From an uncultured Oscillospiraceae bacterium (GTDB lineage Bacteria > Bacillota_A > Clostridia > Oscillospirales > Oscillospiraceae): a stretch of DNA of 11,358 bases. Position 1 is the stretch's first letter; the number at the start of each line of letters is the position of its first letter. Both the position numbers and the translations under genes were made by a program. The stretch lies in the NCBI GenBank assembly GCA_934667865.1, contig CAKUMR010000016.1:1-11358 (forward strand), read 5' to 3'. This document shows, piece after piece, positions 1 to 6,375 of this stretch. Under the pieces are notes generated by a model, which searched no databases, was not told the origin of the DNA, and saw only the letters and a program-made list of their open reading frames with translations.

Positions 1-506
1 AGGCTATGGGCGTGGAGCGCTCGGAGCGGGCCGCGCGGGAGGCGCAGCTTGCCATCTTCGTGTGCGACGGCTCGCGCCCGCTGGACGCGGAGGATGAGCG
101 CGCGATGCAGGCGGCGCTGGCCGCGCCGGAGCACATCGCCGTCGTCAACAAATCCGACCTTCCCCTGTGCATTTCCCCGGAGGCGCTGCCCTTTGACACC
201 GTCCTCACCCTCTCGGCCGCGACGGGCGAGGGGCTGGACGCGCTCACGCAGGAGATCGCCCGCCGCTTCGCGGCGGACACGCGCTGTGACGGGTCGCTTC
301 TGACCAACCCGCGGCAGTTCGGCGCGCTTTCCCGCACGCAGGACGCCCTTGCCCGCGCGGGGCAGGCACTCCTTGCCGGCGTCACCCCGGACGCCGTCCT
401 GACGGACGTGGAGCTTGCGATGCAGGCGCTGGGCGAGATCACCGGCCGCACCGTCCGTGAGGACATCACCAACCGTATTTTTGAACGCTTCTGCGTCGGA
501 AAGTGA
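1..506 (+). CDS. mnmE: MnmE, tRNA modification GTPase (3' part only)
   Basis: The gene runs in from before the window; the frame starts at base 3, so the methionine at base 6 is internal. MnmE is a cytoplasmic GTPase that acts with MnmG to place the carboxymethylaminomethyl-type group on C5 of the wobble uridine of certain tRNAs. What remains is the end of the G domain and the C-terminal helical domain. Visible are a GVERSERA-like stretch just after the switch region, the G4 motif NKSD (about bases 147-158), a G5-like LSAATGEG, and the family's typical end LGEITGRTVREDI followed by IFERFCVGK. The cysteine of that closing FCxGK motif is intact. The formyl-folate-binding N-terminal domain and Walker A motif lie outside the window. 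The next gene starts 6 bases after the stop. The family call is certain; only completeness is unknown. Confidence 0.96.
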   Translation, partial: AMGVERSERAAREAQLAIFVCDGSRPLDAEDERAMQAALAAPEHIAVVNKSDLPLCISPEALPFDTVLTLSAATGEGLDALTQEIARRFAADTRCDGSLLTNPRQFGALSRTQDALARAGQALLAGVTPDAVLTDVELAMQALGEITGRTVREDITNRIFERFCVGK

Positions 507-512
507 GCGCTT

Positions 513-1100
513 ATGGCAAACGTCAACGACATTCCGCGCGGCTATGCCATGACCGGCAAGCTGAACCTGCGCGCCGACCCAAAGGAATACCGCCGCTGGA
601 ATCTGTTTTCCGCCGTCCTCGGTCTGGGACTGATCGCCACCGGCTGGGTCTGGCGCAGCTTTGCGCCGCTCAGGGCGCTGTTCGAGGCCGGATTTTCAGT
701 CTATTTCCTGCGCCTCGCGGCGCTTGCCGCCGGACTTTTCCTCTACGCGCAGGGCTACCAGCTCACGCGGGCACTGGCTCTTCGTCTGCTCGGCGGGCAG
801 GCGCCCTGCTGGCGGCGGCAGGGACTGCTGCAAATTCCCGGCAGCTACGCCTATTTCTCCCGCGGCCGCTTCGCACTGGCCGCGCTGAGCCCGCTGCTTC
901 TGTGGACCGCCGCGCTTCTGGGCGCGTGCTTTCTCGTCCCGGCGGACTGGTTCTGGATCGTCTACCTGATCCTGATCTACGACCTCGGCGGCAACCTGGC
1001 CGTTTTCCACGCCGTTTATCACGTTCTGCGCGCCCCGAAAACCGCGCTCGTGCGCACGACCGGCGTGCAGACCCTCATCTACACGGAGGAACACCCATGA
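513..1100 (+). CDS. DUF3267-type integral membrane protein, zinc site apparently lost
   Basis: This is a 195-residue protein with about four membrane segments (roughly 32-50, 64-80, 120-142 and 146-170). It resembles the DUF3267 putative zincin metalloprotease family in overall pattern: a polar N-terminus, a membrane helix where the family carries HExxH followed by a short hydrophobic helix and a Gly pair, a YAYFSRGRF stretch before a Pro-containing helix, and a C-terminal part ending in a LRAPKTALVRTTG-like segment that is very characteristic. At the HExxH position the protein reads YQLTR (82-86), so both histidines and the glutamate are absent, and the usual later Asp ligand near 164 is also not seen. 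If the family call is right, it is a probable pseudoenzyme. The start at 513 lies 6 bases after the mnmE stop behind a GGAAAG-like site, and the stop overlaps rsmG by ATGA, so it is translated as part of the operon. The function is unknown. The family assignment is from memory of its pattern, not from a search. Confidence 0.72.
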   Translation: MANVNDIPRGYAMTGKLNLRADPKEYRRWNLFSAVLGLGLIATGWVWRSFAPLRALFEAGFSVYFLRLAALAAGLFLYAQGYQLTRALALRLLGGQAPCWRRQGLLQIPGSYAYFSRGRFALAALSPLLLWTAALLGACFLVPADWFWIVYLILIYDLGGNLAVFHAVYHVLRAPKTALVRTTGVQTLIYTEEHP

Positions 1101-1786
1101 AAGAAACTCTGCGTGCCGAGGCGCTGCGCCTCGGCCTTTCCCTGACGGAGGAGCAGCTTGACCGTTTCTGCGCCTTCGGCACGGCGCTGCTGGAAAAGAA
1201 CAAGGTCATGAACCTCACCGCCATCACCGACCCGGAGGCCGTAGCGCGCCTGCACTTTGCCGACTGCCTGACGCTTCTGACCGCCGCTGATCTCAAGGGC
1301 AAAACCGTCATCGACGTCGGCTGCGGCGCGGGCTTCCCCGGCGTGCCGCTGAAGCTGGCCGAGCCGACCATCCGCCTGACCCTGCTCGACAGCCTGCAAA
1401 AGCGCGTGCGCTGGCTGGACGAAACGCTTTCCTCCATGGGCGTGGAGGCCGAATGTGTCGCCGCCCGCGCGGAGGAATTCTCCGCCCGTGAGTGCTATGA
1501 TTTCGCCGTTTCCCGCGCGGTGGCGCGGCTGAACGTGCTTTCCGAGCTCTGCCTGCCCTTCGTCAAAGTCGGCGGCGCCTTCCTCGCGATGAAGGGCGCG
1601 GCGGCGCAGGAGGAGCTGGACGAGGCCGCGCGCGGCATTTCCATCCTCGGCGGCAAGGTCGAGGCGGTCAAATCCTACGACATCGGCGGCGCGGAGCACC
1701 GCGTGATCGTCATCCGCAAGGTGCGCCCGACACCCCCCGCCTATCCCCGCCGTTTTGCCAAAATCAAACTGCAACCACTTTCGTAA
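1097..1786 (+). CDS. rsmG: RsmG, 16S rRNA (guanine-N7)-methyltransferase
   Basis: The 229-residue cytoplasmic SAM-dependent enzyme methylates N7 of one guanine in the 530 loop of 16S rRNA (G527 in E. coli); loss gives low-level streptomycin resistance in several bacteria. The length is normal for the family. Visible are the N-terminal [20 protein letters not shown] block, the SAM-binding [12 protein letters not shown] (71-82), and [11 protein letters not shown] further on. The C-terminal tail is rich in Arg and Lys and diverges from the usual PRKAGTPxKKPL ending. The start at 1097 is set by GGAGGA at 1085-1090 with 6-base spacing and by a 4-base ATGA overlap with the preceding gene. The same frame stays open back to 503, but that upstream stretch only shadows the membrane-protein gene. 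Confidence 0.96.
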   Translation: MKETLRAEALRLGLSLTEEQLDRFCAFGTALLEKNKVMNLTAITDPEAVARLHFADCLTLLTAADLKGKTVIDVGCGAGFPGVPLKLAEPTIRLTLLDSLQKRVRWLDETLSSMGVEAECVAARAEEFSARECYDFAVSRAVARLNVLSELCLPFVKVGGAFLAMKGAAAQEELDEAARGISILGGKVEAVKSYDIGGAEHRVIVIRKVRPTPPAYPRRFAKIKLQPLS

Positions 1787-1800
1787 AGGACTTGATCTCC

Positions 1801-3666
1801 ATGCGCTATTTTGCCGGAACCTATGACATCGCCGTCGTCGGCGCGGGCCATGCCGGGATCGAAGCGGCGCTGGCCGCCGCGCGCCTCGGCCTGAAAACGG
1901 TGATTTTCACCATCAATCTCGACGCCGTGGGCAATATGCCCTGCAACCCAGCCATCGGCGGCACGGGCAAAGGCCATCTGGTGCGCGAGCTGGACGCCCT
2001 CGGCGGCGAGATGGCGCGCGCTGCGGACGCCTGCTGCATCCAGTACCGGATGCTCAACCGCGGCAAGGGCCCGGCCGTCCACTCTCTGCGCGCGCAGGCC
2101 GACCGCCGCCGATATCAGGAATTCATGAAACATACACTTGAGTGTCAAGAAAATCTGGATCTCAAGCAGGCCACCGTAACGGACATCCTGACCGAAAACG
2201 GCCGCGTGAGCGGCGTGGTGACGCAGCTCGGCGCGGAGTACCGCGTGCGCGCCTGCGTGATCGCGGCGGGAACCTATCTCGACAGCCGCGTCATCACGGG
2301 CGAGGTGAGCCTTCCCTCCGGCCCGGACGGGATGCGCGCCGCGCTGGAGCTGACCGGCTCCCTGCGCACGCTCGGTCTGAACCTGCGCCGCTTCAAGACC
2401 GGCACGCCGCCGCGCATCAACGCGCGCAGCGTCGATTTTTCCAAGATGGAGGTACAGCCCGGCGACGAAATGCCGGAGCCCTTCTCCTTCTCCACCCACG
2501 CCGCGGTGGAAAACCGCGCCGTGTGCTACCTGACCTACACAAATGCCGAGACCCACCGCATCATCCGCGAAAATCTCTCGCGCAGCCCGCTGTACGACGG
2601 CTCCATCACGGGCGTCGGCCCGCGCTACTGCCCCAGCATCGAAACGAAGGTCGTGCGCTTTGCCGACAAGCCGCGCCATCAGCTCTTTCTGGAGCCCTGC
2701 GGCCTCGGCACGGACGAGATGTACTTGCAGGGCTTCTCCTCCAGCCTGCCGGAGGACGTGCAGATCGAAATGCTGCACACCGTCGCAGGACTGGAGCACG
2801 CGGAGATGATGCGCCCGGCCTACGCGATCGAATACGACTGCGTCGACCCCACGGAGCTCTACCCCACGCTGGAGTGCAAAAAAGTCCCCGGCCTCTACGG
2901 CGCGGGCCAGTTCAACGGCTCGTCCGGCTATGAGGAAGCGGCGGTGCAGGGCTTTGTCGCTGGCGTGAACGCAGCGCTGGCAATTCAGGGCCGTGAGCCG
3001 CTGATCCTGCGCCGCTCCGACGGCTACATCGGCACGCTGATCGACGATCTGGTGACCAAGGGCACCGAGGAGCCCTACCGCATCATGACCTCCCGCAGCG
3101 AGTACCGCCTGCTGCACCGGCAGGACAACGCCGACGAGCGCCTCGCGCCCATCGGACACCGCATCGGCCTTGTTTCCGACGCGCAGCTTGCCGCCGTGAA
3201 GGAAAAGTACGCTGCCGTGCGTGCGGAGATCCGTCGTTTGGAATCGACCGGCACCCCGGCAACCGAGGCGCTCAACCGCTTTCTGGAGGGTGTACCCTCC
3301 GCGCCGGTCGTCAGCGCGGCGCGCCTGATCGACCTGCTGCGCCGTCCGGAGCTGAGCTATGAAATGCTCGCGCCCTTCGACCGCGCCCGCCCGGCGCTTC
3401 CGAAGGAGGTCACGCGGCAGGTCGAGATCCGCGTCAAGTACGAGGGCTATTTACAGCGCCAGCAGAAGCAGATCGAGGAATTCTCCCGCGAGGAGGAGCG
3501 CCTGCTCCCGCCGGACGCCGACTACGAGTCCATCGCGGGGCTGCGGCTGGAGGCGCGGCAGAAGCTCGCGCAGATCCGTCCCCGCTCCGTCGGGCAGGCC
3601 AGCCGCATCTCCGGTGTTTCGCCGGCGGACATCGCGGTGCTTCTGATCTGGCTGGAACGGAAGTAA
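1801..3666 (+). CDS. mnmG: MnmG (GidA), tRNA uridine 5-carboxymethylaminomethyl modification enzyme
   Basis: The 621-residue FAD-dependent partner of MnmE uses methylene-tetrahydrofolate, NADH and glycine or ammonium to modify the tRNA wobble uridine; it acts in the cytoplasm as an MnmE-MnmG complex. Visible are the dinucleotide-binding GAGHAG (14-19), the signature [13 protein letters not shown] with Cys48, and YCPSIE with Cys277; these are the two cysteines considered catalytic in E. coli (47 and 277). A second FAD-contact segment [17 protein letters not shown] and the C-terminal helical MnmE/tRNA-binding region also fit. Length is normal. A TTG at 1792 is in frame, but AAAGGA at 1785-1790 lies only one base from it and ten from the ATG at 1801, so 1801 is preferred. 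The gene follows rsmG by 14 bases and closes the operon. Confidence 0.97.
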   Translation: MRYFAGTYDIAVVGAGHAGIEAALAAARLGLKTVIFTINLDAVGNMPCNPAIGGTGKGHLVRELDALGGEMARAADACCIQYRMLNRGKGPAVHSLRAQADRRRYQEFMKHTLECQENLDLKQATVTDILTENGRVSGVVTQLGAEYRVRACVIAAGTYLDSRVITGEVSLPSGPDGMRAALELTGSLRTLGLNLRRFKTGTPPRINARSVDFSKMEVQPGDEMPEPFSFSTHAAVENRAVCYLTYTNAETHRIIRENLSRSPLYDGSITGVGPRYCPSIETKVVRFADKPRHQLFLEPCGLGTDEMYLQGFSSSLPEDVQIEMLHTVAGLEHAEMMRPAYAIEYDCVDPTELYPTLECKKVPGLYGAGQFNGSSGYEEAAVQGFVAGVNAALAIQGREPLILRRSDGYIGTLIDDLVTKGTEEPYRIMTSRSEYRLLHRQDNADERLAPIGHRIGLVSDAQLAAVKEKYAAVRAEIRRLESTGTPATEALNRFLEGVPSAPVVSAARLIDLLRRPELSYEMLAPFDRARPALPKEVTRQVEIRVKYEGYLQRQQKQIEEFSREEERLLPPDADYESIAGLRLEARQKLAQIRPRSVGQASRISGVSPADIAVLLIWLERK

Positions 3667-3672
3667 GAAATT

Positions 3673-3679
3673 TGTCGAA
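3673..3679 (+). promoter_or_regulatory. Candidate Spo0A-binding 0A box
   Basis: TGTCGAA is an exact match to the known Spo0A box (TGNCGAA). It lies 7 bases after the mnmG stop and about 240 bases before the spo0A start, in the gap upstream of spo0A. Autoregulation is inferred from sequence and context; no binding data. Confidence 0.5.
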
Positions 3680-3682
3680 TAA

Positions 3683-3725
3683 AAGCATCCTCACACGTCG
3701 TTCGCTTCGTCGTGTGAGGCTGCTT
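3683..3725. terminator. Imperfect hairpin after mnmG, probable terminator
   Basis: AAGCA, CCTCACACG and CG in the left arm pair with CG, CGTGTGAGG and TGCTT in the right arm, with two single mismatches (positions 3688 and 3698) and the loop TTCGCTT at 3701-3707. The hairpin starts 16 bases after the mnmG stop. On the + strand it is followed only by TTAACATAATT, a poor U-tract. Read on the minus strand it is followed by TTTTATT, which is better, although no minus-strand gene reads into it. It may attenuate or process the operon message rather than end it sharply. Confidence 0.55.
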
Positions 3726-3782
3726 AACATAATTCCTGCTCTTTTGCCGATTTTTCACATAATATGTAGAAAATAGATAAAT

Positions 3783-3789
3783 TGTCGAA
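3783..3789 (+). promoter_or_regulatory. Second candidate 0A box, upstream of the spo0A promoter
   Basis: This is a second exact TGTCGAA in the same orientation, 110 bases after the first and 40 bases before the proposed -35 of spo0A. The flanks are similar too (ATTGTCGAAT here, TTTGTCGAAT at the first copy). It is suitably placed for self-regulation by Spo0A, by analogy with Bacillus. Confidence 0.55.
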
Positions 3790-3829
3790 TTACGTCTACA
3801 AAAAATTGGTAAAAAATACACCAATCTTC

Positions 3830-3858
3830 TTGAAAAATTGCGAAGTGTATGCTAAATT
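3830..3858 (+). promoter_or_regulatory. Candidate sigma-A promoter of spo0A
   Basis: TTGAAA (3830-3835), a 17-base spacer and TAAATT (3853-3858) match the consensus at 5 of 6 and 4 of 6 positions. Transcription would begin near 3865, giving a leader of about 52 bases. The spacer contains TTGCGAA (3838-3844), one mismatch from a 0A box. I saw no convincing sigma-H promoter of the kind used for the Bacillus sporulation-phase spo0A promoter. Confidence 0.5.
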
Positions 3859-3865
3859 AAAACTA

Positions 3866-3885
3866 CCGTCCGGAGGGTTGGACGG
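3866..3885 (+). promoter_or_regulatory. Hairpin at the 5' end of the spo0A leader
   Basis: CCGTCC (3866-3871) pairs perfectly with GGACGG (3880-3885) around an 8-base loop GGAGGGTT. It would form at the very start of the predicted transcript and its loop resembles a ribosome site. A further AGGAGG lies at 3889-3894, and the true site GAGGAGGA follows just before the gene. A role in message stability or translation control is inferred. Confidence 0.4.
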
Positions 3886-3916
3886 AACAGGAGGATGCAA
3901 AAGAGGAGGAGTCAGT

Positions 3917-4696
3917 ATGGAAAAAATGTATCGCGTTCTGCTTGCCAACGGCAGCGGCGACTTTTGCGAGAAGCTCGCTGCAACGCTCAAGCAGACGGAC
4001 CGGTACGTCGTTGTCGGCACCGCGACCGACGGCGTCCGGGCAATCAGCCTGCTGCGGGAAACGAACCCTGAATTTCTCGTGGTAGACCTGATGCTACAAC
4101 AGGCAGACGGTATGTCCGTATTGAAAGCGGCTGCCGCGCTGGACAAGAAGCCGGTCATGCTGGTGCTGGTGGAGTTTGTCACAGAGTACATCTCGTCGAT
4201 GTTCCTGAACCTCGGCGTGCAGTACATCATGCTCAAGCCCTGCACCCCGCGCGCCATTGCCGAACGGATGAACGAGATCCGCGAAAGTATGGGTCAGCGC
4301 AAGACACCCGCCGCACGTTCAAGGGAGGCGAACGTGGAGGCGATGGTGACTTCGATCATTCATGAGATCGGCGTTCCGGCGCACATCAAGGGCTATCAGT
4401 ATCTGCGCGAAGCCATCATGATCGCGGTGAACGACATGGACGTCATCAATGCGATCACGAAGGTTCTGTATCCGCAGGTTGCCAAAACCTTTGCCACAAC
4501 GCCCTCGCGCGTCGAGCGCGCGATCCGCCATGCAATCGAGGTCGCGTGGGACAGGGGCGATCTGGAAACGTTACAACGGTTCTTCGGCTATACGGTGTCG
4601 AACACCAAGGGCAAGCCGACGAATTCGGAATTCATCGCGCTGATCGCCGACAAGCTGCAATTGCAGCTCAAGAGCATGGACTCGGCAGTGATCTGA
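3917..4696 (+). CDS. spo0A: Spo0A, sporulation master regulator with atypical receiver domain
   Basis: The 259-residue protein matches Spo0A, the phosphorelay-driven transcription factor that commits Firmicutes to sporulation. The C-terminal DNA-binding domain (about 145-250) is nearly canonical, with [19 protein letters not shown], the recognition segment [17 protein letters not shown], and [17 protein letters not shown]. The N-terminal receiver (about 5-120) keeps the phospho-acceptor Asp57 (in VVDLML) and Lys107 (in LKP). Where Bacillus has the acidic metal-binding pair (ADDN), this protein reads ANGS (Asn11, Gly12), and the switch Thr is Val85. The MxP after the acceptor Asp is also replaced (LQQ). 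Phosphorylation may therefore be weak, altered or unnecessary. The start is set by GAGGAGGA at 3903-3910 with 6-base spacing; the frame is open back to 3782 but without a ribosome site there. The gene stands alone between a hairpin and a strong terminator. No spoIVB lies directly upstream, unlike in many Clostridia. Confidence 0.95.
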   Translation: MEKMYRVLLANGSGDFCEKLAATLKQTDRYVVVGTATDGVRAISLLRETNPEFLVVDLMLQQADGMSVLKAAAALDKKPVMLVLVEFVTEYISSMFLNLGVQYIMLKPCTPRAIAERMNEIRESMGQRKTPAARSREANVEAMVTSIIHEIGVPAHIKGYQYLREAIMIAVNDMDVINAITKVLYPQVAKTFATTPSRVERAIRHAIEVAWDRGDLETLQRFFGYTVSNTKGKPTNSEFIALIADKLQLQLKSMDSAVI

Positions 4697-4725
4697 TGCC
4701 GCGCGTACCGTAAATTCGATATGCC

Positions 4726-4776
4726 AGAATGCTCCCGGTTTATTGGGTAAAATCTCAATGGACCGGGGGCATTTTT
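4726..4776 (+). terminator. Rho-independent terminator of spo0A
   Basis: AATGCTCCCGGT (4728-4739) pairs with ACCGGGGGCATT (4762-4773), with one G-U pair. An inner ATTG/CAAT stem lies within the loop, and a run of five T occupies 4772-4776. It begins about 30 bases after the spo0A stop and isolates spo0A from the amidohydrolase. Confidence 0.88.
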
Positions 4777-4792
4777 CTGAGAATAATTCAAA

Positions 4793-4821
4793 TGGACTTT
4801 TCGGCAAACCCGTGCTATGAT
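4793..4821 (+). promoter_or_regulatory. Promoter of the amidohydrolase gene, extended -10
   Basis: TGGACT (4793-4798), a 17-base spacer and TATGAT (4816-4821), preceded by TGC to give an extended -10 (TGnTATGAT). Transcription would start near 4828. This rules against translation starting at 4817, where the frame is already open. Confidence 0.7.
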
Positions 4822-4855
4822 GATAACACAGAACAAAACAGAAAGCGGTAATTCT

Positions 4856-6139
4856 ATGAAATATGCACTGATCAACGCGAAGATTCTCGACGGCACCAGA
4901 CAGATGCAGGTCCGCGAGGGCGAGTGGATCCTCGTCGACGGTGAAAAAATTGCGGCCATCGTCCCGGCTGGCAGCGACATTTCCGGCTATGAAACGGTCG
5001 ATCTGCGGGGCGCTTACCTCATGCCCGGCCTCATCAATATGCACGTGCATCTGGCCGGCAGCGGCAAGCCCCAGAAAAAGCAGCGCGACAACGAAAAGCT
5101 GGTCAATACGATTATGTCCACCGGCCTGACGCGCGCAGTCTCCTATAAGATGGTCTGCGGCTTTGCCGGGCAGGAGCTGCTCAGCGGCGTCACGACCATC
5201 CGTACCGTCGGCGGGCTGGGCAATTTTGACACGCGCCTGCGCGACGAGATCGCCGCCGGACGCCGTGCCGGCCCGCGTATCCTCGCGGCAAACCAGGGGA
5301 TCTCCGTCCCTGGCGGACACATGGCCGGCTCCGTCGCCGTTGCGGCGCACTCCACCGGGGAGGCGCTGCAATATCTCGACGAGATTGAAGCGCAGAACGT
5401 CGATCTGATCAAGCTCATGATCACCGGCGGCGTGATGGATGCGAAGGAAAAGGGCGTCCCCGGCGAGCTGAAAATGCCGCCGGAGATGGTCCGGGCCGTC
5501 TGCGACCGGGCGCACAAGGCAGGCTACACCGTGGCGGCGCACGTGGAGTCCACGCAGGGCGTGCGCGTTGCGCTGGAAAACGGCGTCGACTCCATCGAGC
5601 ACGGCGCGAAGCTGGACGACGAGCTAATCGCGCTGTTCCGGCAGCGCGGCGCCTTCCTGTGTACGACCCTCTCTCCCGCTCTGCCCTATGCGCTGTTCGA
5701 CCGCGCGCTCACGAACGCGACGGAGGTCGAGCAGTTCAACGGCAACGTCGTTTTCGAGGGCATCATCTCCTGCGCGAAGGCCGCTCTGGAAAACGACATC
5801 CCCGTCGTGCTCGGCAATGACGTTGGCTGCCCGTGGATCACGCAGTACGATTTCTGGCGTGAGCTTTGCTATTTCCACAAATACGTCGGCGTTTCCAACG
5901 CCTTCGCGCTCTACACCGCGACCGCAAGGAGCGCCGAGCTGGCCGGGATCGGCCATCTCACCGGAACGATAGCGCCCGGCAAGGCCGCGGACATGATCGT
6001 CACAAAGGAGAATCCTCTGGAAAATCTGGCCGCCCTCCGGAACATCGAGATGGTCATGGCCAACGGCCGCCGCATCGCGCATCCGCAGGTCAGGCACCGC
6101 AGGCAGGTCGATGCCGAGCTTGACAAATTTCTGGATTAA
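4856..6139 (+). CDS. Metal-dependent amidohydrolase, prolidase/imidazolonepropionase-like
   Basis: The 427-residue cytoplasmic hydrolase belongs to the amidohydrolase superfamily (COG1228-like). A small N-terminal beta-sandwich leads into a TIM barrel with the full binuclear metal set: HVH at 63 and 65, Lys186 (LIKLMITGG, the likely carboxylated lysine), His229 (AAHVES), His249 (DSIEHG) and Asp322 (LGNDVG). The closing GTIAPGKAADMIV segment is typical. This layout fits Xaa-Pro or Xaa-Arg/Lys dipeptidases and related enzymes that cleave peptide or cyclic amide bonds; the substrate cannot be read from sequence. There is no signal peptide. The start at 4856 was chosen because upstream ATGs at 4817 and 4820 overlap the -10 element; the ribosome site is weak (AGCGG at 4844-4848). 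It has its own promoter and is not co-transcribed with spo0A. Confidence 0.88.
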   Translation: MKYALINAKILDGTRQMQVREGEWILVDGEKIAAIVPAGSDISGYETVDLRGAYLMPGLINMHVHLAGSGKPQKKQRDNEKLVNTIMSTGLTRAVSYKMVCGFAGQELLSGVTTIRTVGGLGNFDTRLRDEIAAGRRAGPRILAANQGISVPGGHMAGSVAVAAHSTGEALQYLDEIEAQNVDLIKLMITGGVMDAKEKGVPGELKMPPEMVRAVCDRAHKAGYTVAAHVESTQGVRVALENGVDSIEHGAKLDDELIALFRQRGAFLCTTLSPALPYALFDRALTNATEVEQFNGNVVFEGIISCAKAALENDIPVVLGNDVGCPWITQYDFWRELCYFHKYVGVSNAFALYTATARSAELAGIGHLTGTIAPGKAADMIVTKENPLENLAALRNIEMVMANGRRIAHPQVRHRRQVDAELDKFLD

Positions 6140-6186
6140 CAAAATTGCTCCGTCCTCATAAGAAACCATAGCCCCTTCGCCGAGCC

Positions 6187-6249
6187 TTTTCCGCCGGAAC
6201 TGCGGCGTTTTCCCTTGCGTTACACAAAGTAGCGCGGCGGAAAAACGCC
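6187..6249. other. Structured non-coding segment with competing hairpins
   Basis: Two arrangements exclude each other. In the first, TTTTCCGCCG (6187-6196) pairs with CGGCGGAAAA (6235-6244). In the second, GGCGTTTTCC (6204-6213) pairs with GGAAAAACGCC (6239-6249, one bulged A) and encloses a full 7-bp stem GCGTTAC/GTAGCGC (6217-6223 with 6229-6235, one G-U pair) with loop ACAAA. It lies in the 236-base gap between the convergent amidohydrolase and permease genes, where I see no credible gene. It could be a dispersed intergenic repeat, a structured 3' end or a small RNA; none is shown. Confidence 0.45.
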
Positions 6250-6290
6250 TTGTTCCAACGAAAAATTCTTCGGTGAATGGCTGAAAGCAG

Positions 6291-6323
6291 GGATGCCCCG
6301 CAGACACTGTCTGCGGGGCATCC
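6291..6323. terminator. Perfect long hairpin between convergent genes, probable bidirectional terminator
   Basis: GGATGCCCCGCAGACA (6291-6306) is the exact reverse complement of 6308-6323, so nearly the whole element can pair. On the + strand it is followed by TCTATGTTTTCTTATT, an interrupted U-tract, making it a likely end for the amidohydrolase message. On the minus strand it lies 53 bases after the permease stop and can end that message too, although its U-tract there is poor (CTGCTTTC). Confidence 0.8.
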
Positions 6324-6375
6324 TCTATGTTTTCTTATTCGGACTCCGCTTTCTATGGGTGCCCGCTTTGTTTCA

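Noticed and set aside
503..1096. N-terminal extension of RsmG or a separate protein in the same frame
   Set aside because: The stretch is Arg/Pro-rich and overlaps the better-supported membrane protein; GGAGGA at 1085 and the ATGA overlap place the rsmG start at 1097.
1741..3159. Long open frame (472 codons) on the minus strand opposite mnmG
   Set aside because: It is antisense to a fully conserved mnmG, has biased low-complexity composition (Ala, Val, His, Arg) and no recognisable domain; a GC-rich shadow.
3752..3773. Imperfect AT-rich inverted repeat (TTTTC-ACAT / ATGT-GAAAA) between the two 0A boxes
   Set aside because: The arms are short with a bulged base in an AT-rich stretch; too weak to call an operator.
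3895..3897. ATG directly after AGGAGG as an alternative spo0A start or leader peptide
   Set aside because: The spacing to the ribosome site is zero and the frame differs from spo0A; the peptide it would give has no recognisable character.
4596..4602. A further exact TGTCGAA inside spo0A
   Set aside because: It lies in codons for the conserved TVSNT stretch and is explained by coding; it also shows that single matches to this 7-mer carry limited weight.
5624..6307. Minus-strand frame opposite the end of the amidohydrolase and into the gap
   Set aside because: Most of it is antisense to conserved amidohydrolase sequence. Its first 50 or so codons cross the hairpin region and show no known domain, so the gap is described as non-coding structure.
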